From an uncultured Collinsella sp. (lineage in GTDB: Bacteria; Actinomycetota; Coriobacteriia; Coriobacteriales; Coriobacteriaceae), in contig UQZL01000005.1 of the NCBI GenBank assembly GCA_900545605.1, positions 31,155-95,154 of the forward strand: DNA of 64,000 nucleotides. Reading direction: 5' to 3'. The translations under genes and the position numbers were made by a program. Below, piece after piece: positions 34,842 to 41,706 of the stretch. Position 1 is the stretch's first letter. Each line of letters starts with the position of its first letter. Under the pieces are notes generated by a model that was given only the letters and a program-made list of their open reading frames with translations, was not told where the DNA came from and did not search any database.

Positions 34842-35657
34842 ATGTTGTTGTGTCCCGTTTGCCATGAGCCGTTGGTGGACGACGAGCGCGGTGCTGTGTG
34901 CGCGGGTGGACACCGGTTTGACCGTGCGCGCGAGGGCTATCTATATCTACTGCGCTCGTCCAAGAGCGGCGACTCTATGGGCGATCCCAAGTCGCAGGCA
35001 CGCAGCCGCCGTGACTTTCTGAATTGCGGTTACTATGCGCCGTTGCGCGATGCGATGGTTGAGTTGGCGCGCAAGCAGGTGCCTGGGCGCGCCGCGTCTG
35101 TGAACGGCCCCATGACGCTGCTCGATATTTGCTGTGGCGAGGGCTACTACACCAGCGCCATGGGCGCGGTGCCGGGCGTGGATGCTTACGGTTTCGACCT
35201 GGGCAAAGAGATGGTGCGCTTGGCGGCCAAGCGCGGCGATGCGACCTACTTCGTGGCCAACATGAAGGACATCCCTGTGGCCGATGGCGCCTTCGATATG
35301 GTGACCGAGCTCTTCGCTCCCTTTAACGAGCGCGAGTTTGCCCGCGTGCTGGCGCCGGAGGGTTCGCTCTACACCGTGGTGCCGGGTGCCCGTCATCTGT
35401 TTGGGCTCAAGGAGGTGCTCTACGACACGCCGTACCTTAACGATGAGAAGCTGCCGAAGACCACCGAGCTCGAGTTAGTCGGAACGCAGCGGGTATCTGC
35501 GAATATTACGCTTCAGACCCAGGCCGATATCGAGGCGGTGTTCCAGATGACGCCGTACTACTATCGCACACGCCCTGCCGACAAAGAGCGCCTGGCAAAT
35601 TTGGATACCCTTCAAACCGACATCGACTTCATCATCGCCGAGTACCGCCACAGCTAA
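34842..35657 (+). CDS. 23S rRNA (guanine-N1) methyltransferase, RlmA-like
   Basis: 271-residue SAM-dependent methyltransferase. The N-terminal zinc finger has CPVCHEPL, CAGGHRFDRAREGYLYLL, as in RlmA (G745/G748 of 23S rRNA). The linker GDPKSQARSRRDFLNCGYY leads to motif I LLDICCGEGYYTSAM and GFDLGKEMVRLAAKR. RlmA(II)-type members give tylosin resistance and RlmA(I) types do not; sequence by eye does not decide which this is. It modifies helix 35 near the exit tunnel. Confidence 0.9.
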   Translation: MLLCPVCHEPLVDDERGAVCAGGHRFDRAREGYLYLLRSSKSGDSMGDPKSQARSRRDFLNCGYYAPLRDAMVELARKQVPGRAASVNGPMTLLDICCGEGYYTSAMGAVPGVDAYGFDLGKEMVRLAAKRGDATYFVANMKDIPVADGAFDMVTELFAPFNEREFARVLAPEGSLYTVVPGARHLFGLKEVLYDTPYLNDEKLPKTTELELVGTQRVSANITLQTQADIEAVFQMTPYYYRTRPADKERLANLDTLQTDIDFIIAEYRHS

Positions 35658-35659
35658 CA

Positions 35660-35694
35660 ACCTGCCAAAAAGGGACGGGTTTATTTTGGTAGGT
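35660..35694. repeat. Single arm of the CTGCCAAAAAGGGAC element
   Basis: ACCTGCCAAAAAGGGACG followed by GGTTTATTTTGGTAGGT. It is nearly identical to one half of the inverted pair at 59177-59278, and its flank TTTTATCTGGG also matches the centre of that pair. Located two bases after the RlmA-like stop. Confidence 0.75.
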
Positions 35695-35710
35695 TTTATC
35701 TGGGCAAACG

Positions 35711-35750
35711 TAAAGGGCCGACCGCGGAGATGCGCGATCGGCCCTTTTTA
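35711..35750. terminator. Bidirectional terminator
   Basis: AAAGGGCCGA and TCGGCCCTTT arms with an extra GCG/CGC inner pair and a T-run on the plus side, between convergent genes. Confidence 0.85.
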
Positions 35751-35785
35751 GTTGCTTGGCTGCAGAGGTTATGAGAAGCGAGCGC

Positions 35786-36187
35786 TTACAGGCGGTCCTT
35801 GTTCTCGGCCTTAACGGCGTGTGCCTGCTGGACAAAGAACAGGTCGTACACCACGATGACAAAGGCGCCAAAGTTGATGGCGTCGCCGCCAAACGCGGGA
35901 AGCGTGAGCACCGCTTGGGCAAGCGTGGCGACCGCGGCAACAATACCGAGCTTAAACGCGCCGTCCACCTGCGAAGGCTTGTTGGCGCCCTTGACACCGG
36001 CGACGCCTGCAGCAAGGTCGACGAGACCCTTGGCGATAAGCACGACCGCTGCGAGCGTGGCGTACGAACCGTACGTGGAATCGAGACCGCCCGTGGCGAT
36101 ACCGACGCCGGCGGTGACGAGGCTGGCGATGCCCAAAACAAAGTAGATGAGAGCAAGGATTTTGAGAGTCTTGCGAGTGAAGCTCAT
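35786..36187 (-). CDS. Small four-helix membrane protein, unknown function
   Basis: 133 residues, almost entirely hydrophobic, with helices near 8-30, 42-64, 75-97 and 100-122 and a charged C-terminal tail AVKAENKDRL. Glycine/alanine-rich repeats (LVTAGVGIATGGLDS, LVDLAAGVAGVKGA) recall small Coriobacteriia membrane proteins, but I do not recognise a named family. ATG 36187 follows AAAGGA; a longer frame beginning at 36256 has no ribosome site. Confidence 0.8.
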   Translation of the reverse strand: MSFTRKTLKILALIYFVLGIASLVTAGVGIATGGLDSTYGSYATLAAVVLIAKGLVDLAAGVAGVKGANKPSQVDGAFKLGIVAAVATLAQAVLTLPAFGGDAINFGAFVIVVYDLFFVQQAHAVKAENKDRL

Positions 36188-36417
36188 GGCTGGTCCTTTC
36201 GATACGAGTACGCCAACTTGGCGCACCCAATGTACTGCACATATGGTGAAGCACATTGTAGTTCAACGGGGCGATGCATGCGTTTGAAAGCGTCTCTTGC
36301 CTGTGCGGTCCAACCTTTCAAAAAGGAAAGCTGGGCGTAAGCCAAATCGATGGCAGCGTATGCGCGGCGCTGCGATGATGGGGCCATGGTAAGAGCTAGA
36401 CCGAAGGAGGAACCATG

Positions 36418-36558
36418 ATGTACGGAGCAGAGCAGGTACGTGAGGCGCGGTCGTTGGGAAGGCGCATGAGTGATTCCGTGATCGCTACTGTGTGCACGGG
36501 ATTGATGGCGGTGCTTTGTATTGCGATGCTGTGGGCCATGTCGCATGTGGGACAATAG
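36418..36558 (+). CDS. Small single-helix membrane protein (46 aa)
   Basis: Short open frame with a very strong AAGGAGG seven bases upstream of ATG 36418 (another ATG directly precedes it). The N-terminal half is charged (EQVREARSLGRRMSDS) and the C-terminal half is one hydrophobic helix, VIATVCTGLMAVLCIAMLWA. It lies 63 bp upstream of rsmJ in the same direction. No family is recognised. The ribosome site and the clear topology make it a better candidate than a chance frame. Confidence 0.55.
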   Translation: MYGAEQVREARSLGRRMSDSVIATVCTGLMAVLCIAMLWAMSHVGQ

Positions 36559-36621
36559 CGGACGGTTGGGTGCCGACACAAACGGCGCTCACGTATTCGT
36601 TTTGCTTGCTAAGGAGTACCC

Positions 36622-37326
36622 ATGGGCGTCGTCGATCCCTTTTCTGTTGCTCGGTCCGCGGGGCTTGAGCTGATCGGGAAGTCCGAGGGCCTCACACTCA
36701 CCGACGGCACGATGGAGCTGCGTGCCGATTTTGGCCGCATGCTTCCACGGCTCAAGCAGGGCCGTCTGCAGCAAGAACTGCTGGTAAAGGCTGCGCGCGC
36801 AAAAGGCATCGAGAGCCCATGGGCGATTGACGCCACGGCAGGCTTTGGCGAGGATTCGCTGCTGCTGGCGGCCGCGGGCTTTACCGTCGATCTGTATGAG
36901 CAGGATTGCGTGATCGCGGCGCTCCTCAAGGATGCTTTGGATCGCGCGGCAGATGATCCGGCGCTTGCGACAGCCGTGGCGCGCATGCGCTTACATGCGG
37001 GCGAGGACAGCATTGCCGGCCTTTACCATACAGCTGAGCTGATCGGGCGGGGCGAGCTCACCGCTCCCGACGTGGTGTATCTGGACCCCATGTTTCCCGG
37101 ACGCACCAAGAGCGCGGCGGTTAAAAAGAAATTCCAACTCTTGCACCATCTGGAGCAGCCGTGCGCCGATGAGGAGACGCTGGTTGAGGCTGCGCTTGCG
37201 GTGCACCCGCGCAAGTTGGTTATCAAGCGGCCGGTGAAGGGGCCACTGCTTGCCGGTGTTAAGCCGAGCTATCAACTTGCGGGCAAGGCCGTTCGTTACG
37301 ATGTCTTGGTGCCGCCGCGCCCGTAG
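36622..37326 (+). CDS. rsmJ: 16S rRNA (guanine-1516-N2) methyltransferase RsmJ
   Basis: 234-residue SAM-dependent methyltransferase acting on the small ribosomal subunit. RsmJ features in order: LTLTDGTMELRADFGRML, RLQQELLVKAA, motif I IDATAGFGEDSLLLAAAGFTV, the acidic residue in LYEQD, the catalytic-site string VVYLDPMFPGRTKSAAVKKKF, and the late VIKRPVKGPLL. The ATG follows AAGGAG. The N-terminus is slightly shorter than in E. coli RsmJ. Confidence 0.9.
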   Translation: MGVVDPFSVARSAGLELIGKSEGLTLTDGTMELRADFGRMLPRLKQGRLQQELLVKAARAKGIESPWAIDATAGFGEDSLLLAAAGFTVDLYEQDCVIAALLKDALDRAADDPALATAVARMRLHAGEDSIAGLYHTAELIGRGELTAPDVVYLDPMFPGRTKSAAVKKKFQLLHHLEQPCADEETLVEAALAVHPRKLVIKRPVKGPLLAGVKPSYQLAGKAVRYDVLVPPRP

Positions 37327-37374
37327 CTTGCGTGCGATGGTTGGCGCTCCGTCGGTGCCGTGCCGATGCGGTGC

Positions 37375-37671
37375 CTATTTCCAAGGGTGCGATGTCAGGT
37401 GCCAGCCGCCGCAGTATTCGCATTTGTAGCAGGCCAAACCGCGCCGCCCGCGGCTTTCGCAGTCGGCCATAACTGCCTCGGCCTCGGCGCGCGTGTCGTA
37501 ACGGTTTTTGCGTTCGCACGATTTGTAGCGCCAGGCCTCGTCGCGCTCGGCGTTCAGGGCGTCGCGGCGCTCGTCTTCGCGCGCAAACAGGTCGCTCATA
37601 TCGCCGCCCGTGGCAGCGCCCAAAAACTCGCTTTTGGCTTTTGACCAAGCGGCTCGCTTTTTGCTCCCCAT
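37375..37671 (-). CDS. Small zinc-ribbon-like protein, unknown function
   Basis: 98-residue, highly charged protein. The N-terminal two thirds are helical and basic/acidic (RAAWSKAKSEFLG, REDERRDALNAERDEAWRY). The C-terminus holds paired cysteines CYKCEYCGGWHLTSHPW, with another Cys in YKSCERKNRY and one in ADCESRG, consistent with a zinc ribbon. The motif YCGGWHLT is found in small phage and bacterial proteins of unknown role. Convergent with rsmJ and divergent from the GNAT gene. Confidence 0.75.
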   Translation of the reverse strand: MGSKKRAAWSKAKSEFLGAATGGDMSDLFAREDERRDALNAERDEAWRYKSCERKNRYDTRAEAEAVMADCESRGRRGLACYKCEYCGGWHLTSHPWK

Positions 37672-37748
37672 CTGCTTCGTGCCCCTCTCCAAACGCTGGT
37701 ATCATTGCCCAATCAAAGTGATACCAATAAACGTGAGGTCGCCGCGTG

Positions 37749-38237
37749 ATGATCAGAAAAACCCTCGATACCGACATTCCCGCCGTCATGGCTATCTATG
37801 ACACGGCCCGCGCCTTTATGCGCGCGCATGGCAACGCCACGCAGTGGCCCGAGGGCACGCCTTCTGCCGAGCAGCTGGCTGCCGATATCGCCGCCGGTGG
37901 CAGCTATGTGTGTGAAGTCGACGGCCGCGTGGTGGCGACGTTTGCCTTTTTACCGGGCCCGGACGAGTGCTATGACGTAATTGAGGACGGGCAATGGCGC
38001 AGCGACACTCCGTACGCCGTGCTGCACCGTGTGGCGTCCGACGGCACCGCGCACGGTATCGCGGCCGCGATGTTTGCCTTTGCCAAAGAGCGTGCCGATC
38101 ACCTGCGTATCGACACGCATCAGGATAACCTGCCCATGCAGGGTGCGAGTATTAAGGCGGGGTTTGAGCGCGCCGGCATCGTGTATGTGTCCGACGGCAC
38201 CCCGCGCGTGGCGTTTGACTGGCTGCGTGAGGCATAA
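37749..38237 (+). CDS. GNAT-family N-acetyltransferase
   Basis: 162-residue acetyl-CoA-dependent acyltransferase. N-terminal IRKTLDTDIPAVMAIYDTAR, the core strand RVVATFAFLPGPDECYDVI, a pyrophosphate-binding region HRVASDGTAHGIAAAMF, where the usual Q/RxxGxG/A is modified, then LRIDTHQDNLPMQGASIKAGF. The last string is typical of this subgroup. Substrate unknown. GTG 37746 is an equally usable start. A strong hairpin follows at 38266. Confidence 0.88.
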   Translation: MIRKTLDTDIPAVMAIYDTARAFMRAHGNATQWPEGTPSAEQLAADIAAGGSYVCEVDGRVVATFAFLPGPDECYDVIEDGQWRSDTPYAVLHRVASDGTAHGIAAAMFAFAKERADHLRIDTHQDNLPMQGASIKAGFERAGIVYVSDGTPRVAFDWLREA

Positions 38238-38265
38238 GAGCGGGGACGCGTGTCAACAATTTGCA

Positions 38266-38303
38266 CGAACGAAAATGGCCCCGGGTGGGGCCATTTTCGT
38301 TCG
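38266..38303 (+). terminator. Strong terminator hairpin
   Basis: Perfect 17-bp stem CGAACGAAAATGGCCCC with a four-base loop GGGT. Confidence 0.8.
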
Positions 38304-38490
38304 CTGACTGTTTTGCAAGCCGGCTTTCGCAAGGCGCGAACCTACGAAAATCGCCGCGCGGCAACGCAGGGCGATGAGCTCGGTCGGGGGATAGGGCCCG
38401 CTTCGCCCGCCGGCCCGTAAATTGTATCATCCAGTGTGGAATGAGGACGCCCGTTGCCGCGTGCGATGGGCTTGCAATAAGAGGAGAGCC

Positions 38491-40494
38491 ATGTCGAAGC
38501 AAGCGGTCGTTGGAATCTTGGCGCATGTCGATGCCGGCAAGACCACGTTGGCCGAGGCCATGCTATTCAACGCGGGCCGCATTCGCAAGCGCGGCCGCGT
38601 GGACAATGGCGATTCGCATCTGGATACGAACGAGATTGAGCGCGAGCGCGGTATTACGATCTTCTCGTCGCAGGCTGTGCTCGACCATGGCGATACTCAC
38701 GTCATGCTCGTGGATGCGCCGGGACATGTCGATTTTTCTGCCGAGGCGGAGCGCACGCTGCGCGCACTCGACTACGCGATTTTGGTTGTGGGCGCCAACG
38801 ACGGCGTGCAGGGGCATACCGAAACCCTGTGGCGCCTGCTTGCGCGCTATGACATACCTACGTTCATTTTTATCAACAAGATCGATCTTGAGAACCCTGG
38901 TCGCGATGCGTTGCTGGCCCAGCTTGGGCAGCGTCTTTCCGAAGGCTGTCTGGATGCCGGCGAGCTGCTGGCGGGCGGGGCCGTTCAGGAGGACGCTGCC
39001 GCGTTAGACGAAGAAGCGCTCGAGGAGTTTCTTGAGGCGGGCGGGCTTTCCGTCGCGACGCTGTCGCGCATGGTTGCCGAGCGTAAGCTCTTTCCCTGCT
39101 TTGCCGGCTCGGCGCTCAAGGACCAAGGCGTGGACGAGCTGCTGGATGGTATATGCGCGCTGATGCGCGAACAGGCATGGCACCCGGAGTTTGCCGCGCG
39201 CGTCTACCGCGTGAGCCTCGGGGATCGCGGCGAGCGCTTGGCATGGGTTAAAGTAACCGGCGGCACACTGCATGCCAAGCAGATGATTGGCGGACGTTCC
39301 GGTGCCGAGGCATGGGAGCAAAAGATCGACCAGGTGCGCATCTATAACGGCGAGAAGTATGAGCTTGCCCAAGAAGTTGCTGCTGGCGGTATTTGTGCCG
39401 TGACGGGCCTTGCGCACGTTCGCCCAGGGGATGCCTTGGGGGCGGAGCCCGTGGGCGATGCGCCTGTCATCGCTCCGGTCCTCACCTATACGGTGCTTCC
39501 GGGCGAACACGATGTCCACGCGGTGTTCAAAGCACTGACAGAGTTGGCGGACGAAGATCCCATGCTCGGCGTAAGCTGGAACACTCATCTTGAGCAGATT
39601 CATTTACAGCTGATGGGCGCCGTGCAACTCGAGGTCGTGCAGCGGGTGTTGGCCGATCGCTTTGGCCTTTCGGTTGCGTTTGAGTCTGGCGGCATTCTCT
39701 ATAAGGAGACTATTTCGCAGCCGGTCGAGGGCGTGGGCCATTTTGAGCCGCTGCGCCACTATGCCGAGGTACATCTGCGCCTGGAGCCGTTGCCAGCGGG
39801 TTCGGGCGTGCAGTTTGGCACCGTGACCTCGACCGACGAACTCGATCTTAACTGGCAGCGTTTGGCACTCACCAACGCCATGGAGCGCGATCACCTGGGC
39901 GCGCTGACCGGCTCGCCCATCACCGATGTGTGCATTACGCTCACGGGCGGCCGTGCGCATGCCAAACACACCGAGGGCGGCGATTTTCGCCAGGCCACGT
40001 ACCGCGCGATTCGCCAGGGGCTCATGCAGGCGCGTGAGGCTGGCGCGGCGGTGCTGTTGGAGCCGTGGTATCGCTTTGAGCTCGAGGTGCCGGGGGAGTG
40101 CGTGGGCCGGGCACTCTCGGATGCCACGCGCATGGGTGCCGAGTACGAGCCGCCGACGATGGCGGGAGACCGGGCGAAGCTTGTGGGTCGCGTGCCGGCA
40201 TCTGAGGTGCAGGATTACGCGCTGGAGGTGGCCGCCTATACGAGTGGTCGTGGGCATCTGTACCTAGAGTTCGCCGGCTATGCGGCTTGCCATGATGCCG
40301 AGCGCGTCATCGAGACGGCCGCCTATGAGCCCGAGGCCGATCTGCCCAACACGCCCGATTCGGTCTTTTGCTCCCACGGCGCCGGTTACACGGTCAAATG
40401 GTACGACGTCCCCGAGGCAGCCCACGTAAAGGTCGATCCCTCCACCTTCCGCCCCTGGCGAGCAGCAGACGCCGAGTTTTTCGGCCACATGTGA
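38491..40494 (+). CDS. Tet(M)/EF-G-like ribosomal protection GTPase
   Basis: 667-residue translational GTPase related to tetracycline-resistance ribosomal protection proteins. G1 GILAHVDAGKTTLAEAML, switch EIERERGITIFSSQA, G3 VDAPGHVDFSAEAERTL, G4 FINKIDLE, then EF-G-like domains II-V ending HVKVDPSTFRPWRAAD. Length is normal for the group (about 640-670). It is embedded in chromosomal genes without transfer functions and is clearly diverged from the acquired Tet(M/O/W) proteins, so actual tetracycline resistance is uncertain. Its last codon and stop (ATGTGA) lie inside a palindromic repeat. Confidence 0.9.
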   Translation: MSKQAVVGILAHVDAGKTTLAEAMLFNAGRIRKRGRVDNGDSHLDTNEIERERGITIFSSQAVLDHGDTHVMLVDAPGHVDFSAEAERTLRALDYAILVVGANDGVQGHTETLWRLLARYDIPTFIFINKIDLENPGRDALLAQLGQRLSEGCLDAGELLAGGAVQEDAAALDEEALEEFLEAGGLSVATLSRMVAERKLFPCFAGSALKDQGVDELLDGICALMREQAWHPEFAARVYRVSLGDRGERLAWVKVTGGTLHAKQMIGGRSGAEAWEQKIDQVRIYNGEKYELAQEVAAGGICAVTGLAHVRPGDALGAEPVGDAPVIAPVLTYTVLPGEHDVHAVFKALTELADEDPMLGVSWNTHLEQIHLQLMGAVQLEVVQRVLADRFGLSVAFESGGILYKETISQPVEGVGHFEPLRHYAEVHLRLEPLPAGSGVQFGTVTSTDELDLNWQRLALTNAMERDHLGALTGSPITDVCITLTGGRAHAKHTEGGDFRQATYRAIRQGLMQAREAGAAVLLEPWYRFELEVPGECVGRALSDATRMGAEYEPPTMAGDRAKLVGRVPASEVQDYALEVAAYTSGRGHLYLEFAGYAACHDAERVIETAAYEPEADLPNTPDSVFCSHGAGYTVKWYDVPEAAHVKVDPSTFRPWRAADAEFFGHM

Positions 40495-40520
40495 CAGAGG
40501 GGCAGCCCCTTTGGCAGATT
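40489..40520. repeat. Palindrome overlapping a stop codon
   Basis: ATGTGACAGAGGGGC and GCCCCTTTGGCAGATT arms. The TGA inside is the stop of the Tet-like gene, so the repeat provides Met-stop. Family member of the 3766 type, partly decayed. Confidence 0.7.
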
Positions 40521-40521
40521 C

Positions 40522-40560
40522 AGTTGGTATAACTCGGTATAAGTTGGTATAACTATTACC
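40522..40560 (+). promoter_or_regulatory. Phased iteron operator before ATPase gene
   Basis: GGTATAA occurs at 40526, 40536 and 40546, an exact 10-bp period. The longer unit AGTTGGTATAACT occurs at 40522 and 40542. An inverted ATTACC ends the block at 40560. It is 28 bp ahead of the ATPase start and 20 bp ahead of its ribosome site. The helical phasing suggests cooperative protein binding, possibly by the winged-helix ATPase itself. Confidence 0.6.
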
Positions 40561-40587
40561 AGGGTTTGCCAATCCGAGGAGGCCGAC

Positions 40588-41706
40588 ATGAATCCAAATC
40601 CCTTTAAGCCAACGGCAGGCAAGCGGCCTCCGATGCTCATTGGTCGCGAGTCGGTCATCGAAGATTTCGAGGAAGGGCTCGATAACGGCGCCGGAGCGCC
40701 GGGCAGGCTCATGCTCATTACGGGAAACCGCGGCTGCGGCAAGACAGTTCTCCTGCGGGAGCTGCAACGTCTGGCCAGCGAGCGCGGATGGGCGGTTGTC
40801 TCCGATTCCGCTTCGCTTGGCTTATGCGACCGCTTGGCCGACGCGCTTCGCTCGAATAAACCCGTTGTGACGTCAATGGAGTTCGGTCCTTCGTTTGGCC
40901 GGATGTCGGTCGAGGCGGCGCGAGCAAAGGGCGAGACGTTGCGAGGGCTGGTCAACGAGCGCCTTAAGAAGCTCGGTCCAGGCAAGGGCATACTGTTTGC
41001 GATTGACGAGGCGCAATCGGCGTCTATCGAGGAACTGGCGGCTCTTGCCGTTCTCTATCAGCAGGTGCTCGGAGACCAGGATGCCACGGGATTACCCGAT
41101 AGCGACCAGCGCGGTCTTGCGCTGGTTTTTGCCGGCTTGCCCAGTATGGTTGACGATCTGCTCGAAGAGCCGAGCGTGACGTTTTTGCGCCGCGCCCAGC
41201 AGCGTACGCTGGGGGCGATATCTTTGCCCAAGGTGCGCGATTCATATATCCAGACGGTCAAAGACGCTGGTCTTTACGTTGACGCGGAGACGGCGGACCT
41301 TGCGGCACGCAAGAGCATGGGGCATCCCTATATGGTTCAGCTGGTGGGATATTACATGTGGCGGTCTGCTGTCCGGCGTGGCTCGCAGGTCATCGAAAGG
41401 CGCGATGTCGAGGATGGCCATGCGGATGCCGTCTCCGAGTTCTACGAAGCGGTTGACGCGCCCCTGTATTACGGGCTGCGCAGTCCACAGCGCCTCTTTA
41501 TCGAGGCCATGGCGGTTGACGAGGACAAACCGACGCGCATGGCGGATATCATTGAGCGCTGTGATCGTACCCAGAGCTGGGCGAGTAAATATCGCGCAAG
41601 CCTGATTCGCGAGCGCGTCATCGAGGCTGCCGGATACGGTCTCGTCCGGTTTACTGTGCCCATGCTGGGCGAGTACATCCGCGACCGAGTTTTATGGCAT
41701 GAGTAG
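40588..41706 (+). CDS. AAA ATPase with C-terminal winged helix (copy 1)
   Basis: 372-residue P-loop ATPase of the ORC/AAA_16-like group. Walker A ITGNRGCGKTVLLREL (46-53), Walker B LFAIDEAQ (about 140-147), sensor-1 region LVFAGLPSM, and an arginine-rich FLRRAQQR stretch. A C-terminal winged-helix segment (about 310-368) contains TRMADIIERCDRTQSWASKYRASLIRERV. It is homologous to the protein at 44254-45354 along its whole length. Its end overlaps the UvrA2 start by 8 bp. The function is not established; it may be a transcription regulator that uses ATP. Confidence 0.85.
   Translation: MNPNPFKPTAGKRPPMLIGRESVIEDFEEGLDNGAGAPGRLMLITGNRGCGKTVLLRELQRLASERGWAVVSDSASLGLCDRLADALRSNKPVVTSMEFGPSFGRMSVEAARAKGETLRGLVNERLKKLGPGKGILFAIDEAQSASIEELAALAVLYQQVLGDQDATGLPDSDQRGLALVFAGLPSMVDDLLEEPSVTFLRRAQQRTLGAISLPKVRDSYIQTVKDAGLYVDAETADLAARKSMGHPYMVQLVGYYMWRSAVRRGSQVIERRDVEDGHADAVSEFYEAVDAPLYYGLRSPQRLFIEAMAVDEDKPTRMADIIERCDRTQSWASKYRASLIRERVIEAAGYGLVRFTVPMLGEYIRDRVLWHE

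Noticed and set aside
38491..40494. Acquired tetracycline-resistance gene
   Set aside because: No linked mobile genes and the composition matches the chromosome; it is a diverged family member, so a resistance label would overstate the evidence.
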